DNA of 14,933 nt from Conexibacteraceae bacterium (lineage in GTDB: Bacteria > Actinomycetota > Thermoleophilia > Solirubrobacterales > Solirubrobacteraceae), in NCBI GenBank assembly GCA_009785395.1, contig WQWK01000017.1, forward strand, positions 1 to 14,933. The letters are read 5' to 3'. Every line of letters starts with the position of its first letter. The stretch's first letter is position 1. The notes below the pieces were generated by a model. That model was not told the DNA's origin and did not search any database. It was given only the letters and a program-made list of their open reading frames with translations. The position numbers and the translations under genes are program-made. Shown here piece after piece: positions 1-6,810 of the stretch.

Positions 1-132
1 CCCGCGGGTGATCTGATCGTGTTCGAGGACGCGGCACACAGGCTCGCGGTCGCCTTCAACCGTGACAGCGCCGCGATCCGCCTCGGCCTGCGCCCGGACG
101 ACCAGCTGCGCATCAGCGTCGTGCGCGGATGA
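1..132 (+). CDS. C-terminal end of a probable SAM hydrolase / SAM hydroxide adenosyltransferase (DUF62), 5'-truncated
   Basis: An open frame enters from the left edge and ends with TGA at 130-132, leaving the last 43 residues. The visible peptide runs GDLIVFEDAAHRLAVAF, then NRDSAAIRLGL, then a short Gly/Asp turn and a final beta strand. This resembles the C-terminal beta-barrel domain of the DUF62 (SAM-dependent chlorinase/fluorinase-like) family, which ends in a strand with an AVN-x-GSAA-x-x-LGL-x-x-GD pattern. Family members hydrolyse S-adenosylmethionine to adenosine and methionine. The catalytic N-terminal domain lies outside the window, so neither activity nor start can be judged. The family call rests on a short match made by eye and is moderate. 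The stop is in the same frame as birA, which begins 45 bp downstream. Confidence 0.55.
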   Translation, partial: PAGDLIVFEDAAHRLAVAFNRDSAAIRLGLRPDDQLRISVVRG

Positions 133-151
133 GGGCGGACCGGCTTTTATG

Positions 152-175
152 GCCGGCCGCCTTGGGGCGGCCGGC
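152..175 (+). other. Perfect 10-bp GC hairpin immediately before the birA start codon
   Basis: The arms gccggccgcc (152-161) and ggcggccggc (166-175) are perfect reverse complements around a ttgg loop. No T-run follows, so it is not a classical intrinsic terminator for the upstream gene. It fills the place where the birA ribosome binding site should be and ends two bases before the ATG at 178. A weaker alternative hairpin (ccggc 140-144 with gccgg 152-156) would compete for part of the left arm. It could limit birA translation, end or stabilise the upstream transcript, or both. The structure is seen directly; the role is inferred. Confidence 0.6.
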
Positions 176-177
176 TG

Positions 178-888
178 ATGGATAGCCGTCTTGGTAGGCC
201 TCGCGTCCACGTTCGCAGAATCGAGTCCACCAACACCCTGGCGCGCGAGCTGGCGGCTGTCGGCGCGCCGCACGGCACGCTCGTCACCGCCACCGAGCAG
301 ACCGCGGGGCGCGGGCGCCAGGGTCGCGCCTGGAGCGCGCCGGCCGGCACGGCGCTTGTCTGTTCCTGGGTGATCCGCGAGCCGGTGGCGCTGCTGTCGC
401 TCGCCGCGGGCGTTGCGGTCGCCGAGCTCAGTGCTGAGCTGTGCGCTGAGCCCGGCGGTGCGGAGGCGCTGCTCAAATGGCCAAACGACGTGCTGATCGG
501 CGGCCGCAAGGTCGCCGGCATTCTCGTCGAGGGCCGTCCACAGGAGCGCTGGGCGGTGCTCGGCATCGGGATCAACGTTGCGGTCCAGCCTGACCAGTTG
601 ACCGCGGAGCTGCGGGAGCGGGCGGCAACGCTCGGCCTGGCGCCCGCCGAGATCGAACCAACGCTCGCGCGCCTGCGCGACCTTCTCGAGCACTGGCTCG
701 CGGCCCCGCCCGCAGCGGTGCTGGACGCGGTGCGGGCTCGCGACGCGCTGCGCGGTCGGCCGGTCGCGTGGGGTCAGGAGAGCGGCATCGCCGCCGGGAT
801 CGACGACTCCGGGCGGCTTGTGGTCACGCTGGAGGACGGGTCAACTCGCGCGCTGGACGCCGGCGAGGTCCACCTCGGCAGGCTATGA
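178..888 (+). CDS. birA: Biotin-[acetyl-CoA-carboxylase] ligase, HTH-less (group I) BirA
   Basis: This 236-residue protein activates biotin as biotinyl-5'-AMP and attaches it to the target lysine of biotin carboxyl carrier domains. Visible family marks are ESTN at 16-19, the biotinyl-AMP loop GRGRQGR at 44-50, KWPNDV at 100-105 and RKVAGILVE at 110-118, where K111 matches the catalytic lysine of E. coli BirA. A small C-terminal SH3-like domain follows (about 190-236). There is no N-terminal helix-turn-helix, so it should be an enzyme without repressor function. ATG 178 is the first usable start after the in-frame TGA at 130-132 and leaves the expected lead into ESTN, but a hairpin sits where the ribosome binding site should be. 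The 3' end overlaps the convergent ABC ATPase gene by 6 bp. Confidence 0.95.
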   Translation: MDSRLGRPRVHVRRIESTNTLARELAAVGAPHGTLVTATEQTAGRGRQGRAWSAPAGTALVCSWVIREPVALLSLAAGVAVAELSAELCAEPGGAEALLKWPNDVLIGGRKVAGILVEGRPQERWAVLGIGINVAVQPDQLTAELRERAATLGLAPAEIEPTLARLRDLLEHWLAAPPAAVLDAVRARDALRGRPVAWGQESGIAAGIDDSGRLVVTLEDGSTRALDAGEVHLGRL

Positions 889-1671
889 CGCCCCGATCAG
901 GCGCGCGAGGAAGCGCTGGGTCTCGGGCTGCCGGGGCGCGCTGAGGATCTGCTCGGGCGGTCCCTGCTCGACGATCCGCCCGTCCTCGAGGAAGCAGACC
1001 TCGTTGGCGACTTCCCGCGCGAATGACATCTCGTGGGTCGCGAGGATCATCGTCATTCCCTGGCCCTTGAGCTCCCGGATCAGGTCCAGAACCTCGCCGA
1101 CCAGCTCGGGGTCGAGCGCCGAGGTGACCTCGTCGAGCAGCAGCGCGCGCGGGCGGGTGAGCATCGCACGGGCGATCGCGACGCGCTGCTGCTGGCCCCC
1201 TGAGAGCTTGTTCGGGTATTCGTGTGCTCGCGACTCCAGCCCGAACCGGGCGAGCAGCGCAAGCCCCTCCTCACGCGCCTGCGCGGCCGCGACCTTCTGT
1301 GCCTTGATCGCGCCAAGCGTGACGTTGTCAATGACCCGCATGTGCGGGAACAGGTTGAAGGCCTGGAAGACGAGCCCCAGGCGCCGGCGGATCGGCACGG
1401 GGTTCTGTCCCGGGTTCGTGATCGGCTCGCCGTCGAGGAAGATGTCGCCGTCGTCGATCTCCTCGAGCAGGTCGATGCAGCGCAGCAGCGTCGACTTCCC
1501 CGAGCCCGAGGCGCCGATCAGCGCGAACGCCTGGTGCTCGCCCACAGCCAGGTCGATGCCCTTGAGCACCTGCGTATCGCCGTAGGACTTGGTGAGGCCG
1601 CGGATCTCGAGTACCGGCGCTCCAGCGGGAGCGCCGGTGGCAACAGATTGATCGGCTCGCGACTCGCTCAT
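883..1671 (-). CDS. Polar amino acid ABC importer, ATP-binding protein (GlnQ/HisP family)
   Basis: This cytoplasmic ATPase powers the importer formed with the next two genes. From the chosen start it has 262 residues: Walker A GASGSGKST at 53-61, Q-loop in VFQAFNLFPH (Q103), signature LSGGQQQR at 156-163, Walker B ALLLDE at 176-181 with E181 as catalytic base, D-loop SALD, and H-loop H213 in ATHEM. The NLFPH stretch is typical of the amino acid importer (PAAT) subfamily. The frame stays open to 1761, but ATG 1671 is preferred because it forms an ATGA overlap with the permease stop (1668-1670), a usual sign of translational coupling; the longer version would extend about 90 bp into permease coding sequence. 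The stop at 883-885 overlaps the birA stop from the opposite strand. The substrate cannot be named from the ATPase. Confidence 0.93.
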   Translation of the reverse strand: MSESRADQSVATGAPAGAPVLEIRGLTKSYGDTQVLKGIDLAVGEHQAFALIGASGSGKSTLLRCIDLLEEIDDGDIFLDGEPITNPGQNPVPIRRRLGLVFQAFNLFPHMRVIDNVTLGAIKAQKVAAAQAREEGLALLARFGLESRAHEYPNKLSGGQQQRVAIARAMLTRPRALLLDEVTSALDPELVGEVLDLIRELKGQGMTMILATHEMSFAREVANEVCFLEDGRIVEQGPPEQILSAPRQPETQRFLARLIGAS

Positions 1672-2528
1672 CGTGGCCCCAGCACCATGGCCGAGCCCTG
1701 CTCGCGGATTCGCCGCCACTGGAGGTGGTCGACGATCCGGATCAGCGGGATCGTCACGCACAGGTACAACGCGGCCGCCGCCACCAGCGGGGTGAAGTTG
1801 AAGTACTGGTCCTGGAAGATCGTCGCCACACGGGCCGCCTCCTGCGGCCCGATGATCGAAACCAGGGCGACGTCCTTCGTGAGCGCGATGAAATCGTTGA
1901 GCAGTGGCGGCACCACGTTGCGCACGGCCTGCGGCACGATCACGTTCCGCAACGCCTGGGCGGGCGTGAGGCCGAGGGCGAGCGCGGCTGAGCCCTGGCT
2001 CGGATTCACCGACATCAGCCCGGCGCGGAAGACCTCGGAGACGTAGGCGGAATAGTTCAGCGCCAGTGCAGCGCCGCCGAGCAAGACGGGGTCGGTCGGT
2101 ACGCCCTTGAGATTCAGCGTCGGGATGCCGAAGCCGAACAGGTAGATCAGCAGGATCGTCGGGATCCCGCGCATCACGTCAACGAACACGATGCAGAGCA
2201 GTTTCAGCGGGAACAGCACCGGTAAGTCGAACGTCCGGATCAGCGCGATCACGAGCGCCAGCGCGAGCACGCAGACCTCGATGATCAGGAACATGCGGAC
2301 GTCGAGCCAGAAGCCGGAGAGGATGCTCCCGAACGACACCCCGAGGTAGTGCCCGGAGAGGAAGGTCCTCCGGAACGTGGGCCAGCCAGACGCGGTGACG
2401 ATCCGCGCGATCAGGCCGCCGAGCACCACCACGGTGGAGATGCCGGAGATGGCAATGTGCCGGCGGCTGCGCCGCCGCCGGGCACGTTCCCGGTCCTCAC
2501 GCGAGGTCAGCGTGTACTGCGTGCTCAC
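1668..2528 (-). CDS. Polar amino acid ABC importer, permease (HisM/GlnP family)
   Basis: This 286-residue inner-membrane subunit forms the translocation path. After an Arg-rich cytoplasmic N-terminus (about 10-23) there is a hydrophobic segment at 25-45, then the BPD_transp_1 core with segments near 78-98, 106-134, 147-165, 205-228 and 245-265. DVMRGIPTILLIYLFGF (117-133) matches the RGTP-like signature of the His/Glu/Gln permease family. The EAA coupling loop is at about 179-203 (ALALGLTPAQALRNVIVPQA), which docks on the ATPase. The start is GTG at 2528; no clear Shine-Dalgarno precedes it, and the gap to the binding-protein stop is 25 bp. The gene overlaps the ATPase gene by ATGA. Only one permease gene is present, so the channel is probably a homodimer. 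Confidence 0.92.
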   Translation of the reverse strand: MSTQYTLTSREDRERARRRRSRRHIAISGISTVVVLGGLIARIVTASGWPTFRRTFLSGHYLGVSFGSILSGFWLDVRMFLIIEVCVLALALVIALIRTFDLPVLFPLKLLCIVFVDVMRGIPTILLIYLFGFGIPTLNLKGVPTDPVLLGGAALALNYSAYVSEVFRAGLMSVNPSQGSAALALGLTPAQALRNVIVPQAVRNVVPPLLNDFIALTKDVALVSIIGPQEAARVATIFQDQYFNFTPLVAAAALYLCVTIPLIRIVDHLQWRRIREQGSAMVLGPR

Positions 2529-2535
2529 AACACGG

Positions 2536-2549
2536 GGGCCAGTGGGCCC
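2536..2549 (-). other. Small hairpin between binding-protein and permease genes
   Basis: The gap between the binding-protein stop and the permease GTG contains the inverted repeat gggcc-agtg-ggccc (5-bp arms, 4-base loop). ABC importer operons often have a structure here that protects the 3' end of the abundant binding-protein message. This one is short and could be chance in GC-rich DNA, so the role is only suggested. Confidence 0.25.
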
Positions 2550-2553
2550 GGCC

Positions 2554-3414
2554 CTACTTGAGGACCGGGACAGCCACCTTCGACGACATCCACTGCTTGG
2601 TCAGCTTCGTGAGCGTGCCGTTGGCCTTCAGCTTCGCCATCGCCTGGTCGACGCACGGGGTCAGGGCCGAGCCCTTCTTCAGCAGTAGGCCCCAGTTGTC
2701 TCCACCGGGGGCGGCGAACTGGCCTGCGATCGTCGAGTTCTTGATCTCGGACGACGTCAGGTAGAGCGCCGTGGCGTAGTCCACGACGATCGCGTCGACC
2801 TGGTGGACCTTGAGCGCCTCGACCACGTCGCTCGAGGTGTTGTAGACCGACGGCTGATTGCTTGGCTTGATCTTCTGGCTGACCGCGCTAAGGCTGGTGG
2901 TGCCGACCTGCACGCCGATCTTCGCGCTCTTGAGCGCCGCCAGCGACTTGGCGTGCGCGTACTTGGAGCCCTTGTAGACGATGATCGCCTGCGGGTTCGT
3001 GTAGTACGGCGACGAGAAGGAGACGGCCGTGGCGCGCGCCTTCGTGATCGAGATCTCGTTGATGTCGAAGTCGAAGTTCTTGGGCCCCGGTGCGTAGGAG
3101 TTGTCGAACGGCTCGACGACCCACTTGACCTTGCTGGGCCCGAAGCCGAGCTTCTTGGCGACCGCGTAGGCGACGGCGCTCTCGAAGCCCTTGCCGTTGG
3201 CGGGCTTGTTGTTCTCGAAGTAGGGCGGGTAGGCGGGATCGTCGGTGGCGACGGTCAGCACGCCGGGGGTGTGGAGCGCGAGCTTCGAGGTGGAGCACGC
3301 GGAGCTTGCGGCCGAGGCGGCCCGGGCCGCGGCAGGTGTTGGGCTGCCGGCGGCCAGCGCGACGACGGTTGCGAGCGTCGGGACGGCGGCGGCGAGCATG
3401 AGTTTCTTGCGCAT
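2554..3414 (-). CDS. Extracellular amino acid-binding protein of the ABC importer (SBP_bac_3 family)
   Basis: This secreted binding protein captures the ligand and delivers it to the permease. From ATG 3414 it has 286 residues. MRKK followed by a hydrophobic core (6-23) and an Ala-rich stretch forms a signal peptide, with likely cleavage near residue 30. No proper lipobox is seen: Cys40 lies in ASSAC, not LxGC, so membrane anchoring is doubtful. The mature part starts with GVLTVATDDPAYPPYFE (51-67), typical of family 3. R127 in SITKAR and D212 in VDYATALYL match the positions that usually bind the ligand carboxylate and amino group. Cys40 and Cys254 could pair. An in-frame TTG at 3426 would add four residues, but the ATG gives the better signal peptide. 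The helicase gene ends 52 bp upstream on the same strand. Polar amino acid uptake is well supported; the exact substrate is not. Confidence 0.9.
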   Translation of the reverse strand: MRKKLMLAAAVPTLATVVALAAGSPTPAAARAASAASSACSTSKLALHTPGVLTVATDDPAYPPYFENNKPANGKGFESAVAYAVAKKLGFGPSKVKWVVEPFDNSYAPGPKNFDFDINEISITKARATAVSFSSPYYTNPQAIIVYKGSKYAHAKSLAALKSAKIGVQVGTTSLSAVSQKIKPSNQPSVYNTSSDVVEALKVHQVDAIVVDYATALYLTSSEIKNSTIAGQFAAPGGDNWGLLLKKGSALTPCVDQAMAKLKANGTLTKLTKQWMSSKVAVPVLK

Positions 3415-3466
3415 GAGACCGACCAATGTACAGCGGGGTTGTGGTATTCGCCGTTAAGAAGCCGGC

Positions 3467-6133
3467 TCAGGCCGCGTCGCGGTCATCGTCGAGCGTGACG
3501 TCCTCGGAGCCCTCGTCGAGCTCGAGCTCCACGTCGATCTCGACCACGTCCAGCTCGGGCGCGTCGCCGTTCACCTCGGCGTCCTCGATCGTCGCCACCG
3601 CGCCCGCCGCGGTCGCTGTGCCCTCGGCGGTCTTCTTCGCGCCCGCCCGGCGGCGGCTCTTGCCGCGCCGGCCCTTGGGGAAGTTGCGCAGCAGCTCGCG
3701 CGCCAGGGCGGCCGGCTTGCGTGCCATGCGCGTGCGCGCGCCGTTGATCGCCTCGGCCGCTTCGGGAGTGTGAGCCAGCGACGCAGCCAGCAGCGCGGCC
3801 GACAGGCGCCGGTCCTCCTTGCGAGTGGCGTGCACGAGCCGGCGGGCGTTGCGCGCATGGGCGGCGCCGCTGGAGTTGACCAGCAGGCCCAGCAGGCGCT
3901 TGGTTTCGGGCCAGCGCTGGACCGCATACTCCTCGTGGACCTCGCGCGTGTACTCCGCCATCCGCCAGATCCAGTTGTTGGCCTGGTCGCGGCGGCCGAT
4001 GCGGCGCTCGGCGAGCGCCTGCAGCATCAGCTTGACGCCCTCACGGCGCTCATCCCGAGGCCAGGTCCCCATGATCTCGACGCCGATGTCAAACGCCTCG
4101 GCATCGCGGCCCGCGGCGATCTCCTGGAGCGCGCGCAGCCGGAGCTGCTGGCTGCGGTTGCGCTGCAGGGCGGTGACCAGGAAGCGGCGGCGGAGCTCGC
4201 CGCCGCGATCGAAGTGGAGCATCGCCTTGGCGCGACGCCAGCCGTTGGCCTGCACGCGGGCGCCCGCCAGGGCCGCCCACACATGCTGCTCGCCGTAGTC
4301 CAGGTTCTCGACCGCGATCCGCCAGAGCTCGCGCTCGAAGACCTCGGCGCGCCGGTCCGGATCGGGCGTCACCGGCAGCACGCGGCGCTCGACGCGGATG
4401 CGCCGGCCACGGCCGCGGCGCACCGGACCGACCACGATCGCGCCGCCGCGGTAGACGTCGCGATCGAGCAGCGAGTGCAGCGTCACGACCGGATCGTCGT
4501 GCTTGGTCGCGGGGTGGACGAAGTCGACGACGATGCCCGCCTCCTTGCCCGGGTGGCGGCGGGTGACGCGGCCGACGCGCTGCTGGTAGATGCGCTTGGA
4601 GGCGGTCGGAGCGAGGTGCATGCAGACCGTCGCACGGGGGCTGTTCCAGCCCTCCGCCAGCAGCTGCGCGTTGACGAGCACGTCGATCTTGCCGGCCTCG
4701 TAGTCGGCCAGGATGGTGGCCAGCTCGCGCTTCGGGGTCTCGCCCGAGACGGCCATCGCCTTCATCTCGAGCGCCCGGAACGACTCGGCGACGTTGTAAG
4801 CGTGTTTGACGCCGGCGGCGTACACGACACCGGGAACGCCGTTGAAGCGGGTCTTGTAGAGGTCGGCGATCGCCAGGTTGAACGGCGTCTGGTCGAGCAG
4901 TTCGGCCAGCATCTCCTGGTCGAACTCGGTGTCCACCTCGCCGCGGCGCAGCGGCACCTTGGCGATCGTGCGCACCCCCGGCCCCGGCGGGATGCGGATG
5001 CAGCGCAGCGGAGCGATCACGCCGCGGCGGGCCGCCTGCGCGAGGTCGAACCGTGAGGTCTGTGTCGGGAAGAGGTCGGTGACGTGACGGGCGATCAAAG
5101 CGCCCGTGGCAGTCATGCCGATCCAGATCGGCTCATGCCACTTGCGGATCGCGGCCGAGGTCTTCTCGCCGAGCGCCGTGTGTGCCTCGTCGCAGATCAC
5201 GATCGTGTAAGCGCCGGAGATCTTGCCGGCGTTGCGCACGAACCACTGATAGGTCTCGACGGTGACCGGGCCGTTGGCAGCGTCCTCGCCCTTCAGCAGC
5301 GGCTTGCAGAGGCGGTCGCGGTAGCCGCGGTCCTTGAGCTCGCCGATGAACTGGTCGACGAGGTTGCGGCGGTGGGTGAGGATCAGCACGCCGCCCGTGC
5401 GCGAGGCCTCGACGAAGCCGACGGCGGCGACCGTCTTGCCGGCGCCGGTCGCGTGCTCGAACCAGAAGCGGCGCCCGGCGCCGGGGTCGTCGGCGAGCAA
5501 CTGCTCCTCGGAGATGTCCTCGTCGAGGGCGGCGTCGTCGTGCTGCCAGTCCGTGGGCTCGACGTCATCGGGCTCGGGCTCGGCCTCGGCTGCGACCTCA
5601 TCCTCGATCGCCTCCTCGTCCTCGATCGCCTCCCCGTCCTCGTCCTCGTCATCGATCGCCTCCCCCTCCTCGTCCTCGTCCTCGGCGTCGGTCTCGATCT
5701 CCTCCTCGTCGCCTGCGTCGGCATCGGCCTCGATCTCGCGATCGACGTCGAGCGGCTCGTCGTCGAGCGACTCGTCCTCCGGCTCCGCGACCACCTCACT
5801 CATCTGGGCGGCGGCCAGCAGCGCGGTCAGCGTTCCTGAGAGCGCGTCAACCTGGTGGGCCGAAAGCACGGTGCCATCGACCAGCTTGGGCTCGTCCTCG
5901 GACAGCACGCGCTCGAGCCCGAGCAGCAGCGAGTACTGCTGGCGCCACTCCAGCGACGGCACCTTGAGCTTTGCCGCGACGTCGACGAGTGCAGCGTCCA
6001 GCGCGCGCCGGCGGGCGGTGCCCGGCGCCAGGGCCTCCTGGGGCTTCTCGCCGTCGAAGACAAAGCGCTCGCGTGTGAGCTGCTCCGCTCGCTTGATCGC
6101 GGCGGAACTCGGGAAGGGGGTGGAATCACCCAT
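3467..6133 (-). CDS. Superfamily 2 DEAD/DEAH-type helicase with acidic insertion and unrecognised C-terminal domain
   Basis: This protein of 888 residues (from ATG 6133; an in-frame TTG lies one codon upstream) has a full SF2 ATPase core: HQ at 93-94, motif I ATGAGKT at 228-234, Ia LTHRRNLVDQF at 252-262, motif II DEAH at 315-318, motif III MTAT at 340-343, motif V LLAEGWNSP at 491-499 and motif VI QQRVGRVTRR at 517-526. The core resembles the ResIII/UvrB-like group of DNA-directed ATPases. About 105 Asp/Glu-rich residues (112-218) separate the HQ motif from motif I, normally only 20-30 residues apart. Residues 560-815 are mostly helical and unrecognised. A basic patch (820-834) and an acidic tail (849-888) end the protein. 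The 5' region diverges from a GNAT gene. No nuclease, methylase or phage gene is adjacent, so a defence role is not supported. Helicase/translocase activity is well supported; the substrate is unknown. Confidence 0.85.
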   Translation of the reverse strand: MGDSTPFPSSAAIKRAEQLTRERFVFDGEKPQEALAPGTARRRALDAALVDVAAKLKVPSLEWRQQYSLLLGLERVLSEDEPKLVDGTVLSAHQVDALSGTLTALLAAAQMSEVVAEPEDESLDDEPLDVDREIEADADAGDEEEIETDAEDEDEEGEAIDDEDEDGEAIEDEEAIEDEVAAEAEPEPDDVEPTDWQHDDAALDEDISEEQLLADDPGAGRRFWFEHATGAGKTVAAVGFVEASRTGGVLILTHRRNLVDQFIGELKDRGYRDRLCKPLLKGEDAANGPVTVETYQWFVRNAGKISGAYTIVICDEAHTALGEKTSAAIRKWHEPIWIGMTATGALIARHVTDLFPTQTSRFDLAQAARRGVIAPLRCIRIPPGPGVRTIAKVPLRRGEVDTEFDQEMLAELLDQTPFNLAIADLYKTRFNGVPGVVYAAGVKHAYNVAESFRALEMKAMAVSGETPKRELATILADYEAGKIDVLVNAQLLAEGWNSPRATVCMHLAPTASKRIYQQRVGRVTRRHPGKEAGIVVDFVHPATKHDDPVVTLHSLLDRDVYRGGAIVVGPVRRGRGRRIRVERRVLPVTPDPDRRAEVFERELWRIAVENLDYGEQHVWAALAGARVQANGWRRAKAMLHFDRGGELRRRFLVTALQRNRSQQLRLRALQEIAAGRDAEAFDIGVEIMGTWPRDERREGVKLMLQALAERRIGRRDQANNWIWRMAEYTREVHEEYAVQRWPETKRLLGLLVNSSGAAHARNARRLVHATRKEDRRLSAALLAASLAHTPEAAEAINGARTRMARKPAALARELLRNFPKGRRGKSRRRAGAKKTAEGTATAAGAVATIEDAEVNGDAPELDVVEIDVELELDEGSEDVTLDDDRDAA
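5480..5800 (-). repeat. Low-complexity acidic coding tract inside the helicase gene
   Basis: The tract encodes helicase residues 112-218. I count about 56 Asp or Glu in 102 residues, one Arg and no Lys. On the plus strand it appears as repeated ctcgtc and gatcgcctcc words. The centre (5597-5665) holds three imperfect copies of an (E/G)EAI(D/E)DE unit, so length variation by slippage is plausible. The frame is intact throughout. Confidence 0.8.
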
Positions 6134-6331
6134 CAACGAGATTCAGAAAGGAAATCGGGAAAGGGGAGGCCGCAGGCGTCACGCTTGCAGCTCGTGTAAC
6201 GCTCTCAGTTCTCGGCGAGAGCAGAGTCGGGACTCTTCAGAGCAGTGGCATGTCCACGCCGCCTGCTGCGAAGAGCGTAACCGCTATTTAAGCAGACCGG
6301 CGGACGGAACACATATGACAAGCTTCCGAAC
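6134..6331. promoter_or_regulatory. Divergent intergenic region between the helicase and GNAT genes
   Basis: These 198 bp separate two genes transcribed away from each other, so both promoters should lie here. The DNA is visibly less GC-rich than the surrounding genes. Two adjacent inverted repeats are present: gctctc (6201-6206) with gagagc (6217-6222), and agagtc-gg-gactct (6223-6236). A TATTTA at 6285-6290 could be a -10 element for the GNAT gene, but no good -35 was found at 16-18 bp. No convincing sigma-70-type pair was seen for the helicase. There is no tRNA or recognisable small RNA. Confidence 0.45.
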
Positions 6332-6796
6332 GTGGAGATACGGCATGCCGACACGACCGACACGACGCTCGGCTACGAGATCAGGCGGCTGGAGACTCAG
6401 GACGAGTTTGAGGCTGCGCTTGCGCTCCGCCACGAGGTCTTCTGCGTGGAGCAGGGCGTGCCGCCGCACGAGGAGCGCGATGGGCGTGATCGGGGCGCGC
6501 TACACCTGATCGCCGTCGAGGACGGTCAGGTGATCGCCACCTGCCGGCTGGTGTTCGTCGGCAACACCGTGCAGTTCAGCCGGCTCGCCGTGCGGCGCAG
6601 CGCGCGCCGCCGCGGGATCGCCTCGGCGCTGCTGCGCAGAACCGACGCCGAGTCCCGTGCGCGCGGCGCGGGCCGCATCGTCCTGCACGCCCAGACGTAC
6701 GCTCGCGCGTTGTACGAGCAGGCCGGTTACGGACCGCGCGGACGTGAGTTCGTCGAGGCCGCGATCGAGCACATCGCGATGGAGAAACTGCTCTAG
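6332..6796 (+). CDS. GNAT family N-acetyltransferase (ElaA-like)
   Basis: This 154-residue cytoplasmic acetyl-CoA-dependent acyltransferase has unknown substrate. [14 protein letters not shown] (31-44) and the following E-x-D-G-R-D resemble the N-terminal motif of ElaA/YjcF-type GNATs. The acetyl-CoA pyrophosphate-binding motif is [10 protein letters not shown] at 88-97. [12 protein letters not shown] (126-137) is the usual motif B region, and the protein ends with the family-like HIAMEKLL. The start is GTG 6332: an in-frame TAA at 6278-6280 and the lack of other ATG, GTG or TTG codons between leave it as the earliest start, although no Shine-Dalgarno is obvious. dtd begins 14 bp downstream, so the two are probably co-transcribed. 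That pairing does not identify the acceptor. Confidence 0.85.
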   Translation: MEIRHADTTDTTLGYEIRRLETQDEFEAALALRHEVFCVEQGVPPHEERDGRDRGALHLIAVEDGQVIATCRLVFVGNTVQFSRLAVRRSARRRGIASALLRRTDAESRARGAGRIVLHAQTYARALYEQAGYGPRGREFVEAAIEHIAMEKLL

Positions 6797-6810
6797 CAGC
6801 AGACCTGCGG

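Noticed and set aside
1672..1761. Longer N-terminus of the ABC ATPase
   Set aside because: It lies within the permease coding sequence, is Pro/Arg-rich without family similarity, and the ATGA overlap at 1668-1671 gives a better start.
3415..3466. Possible promoter for the importer operon (TTAACG and TACATT on the minus strand)
   Set aside because: The spacing is about 21 bp and both elements are poor matches, so I cannot support a specific promoter.
3770..5056. Open frame of 428 codons on the plus strand opposite the helicase gene
   Set aside because: It is antisense to a gene with complete helicase motifs, its product is a low-complexity Arg/Asp/Leu/Ala-rich sequence, and long antisense frames are expected in DNA this GC-rich.
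3467..6133. Helicase as part of an anti-phage defence system
   Set aside because: No methyltransferase, nuclease, reverse transcriptase, toxin or phage gene is adjacent; its neighbours are an amino acid importer and a GNAT-dtd pair.
6134..6331. tRNA or small RNA in the divergent region
   Set aside because: No cloverleaf, T-loop or anticodon arm can be formed; only short inverted repeats are present.
5334..6509. Open frame of 391 codons on the plus strand, Ser-rich
   Set aside because: The Ser-rich product is the reverse reading of the Asp/Glu-rich helicase tract, and it runs through the divergent promoter region into the GNAT gene in another frame.
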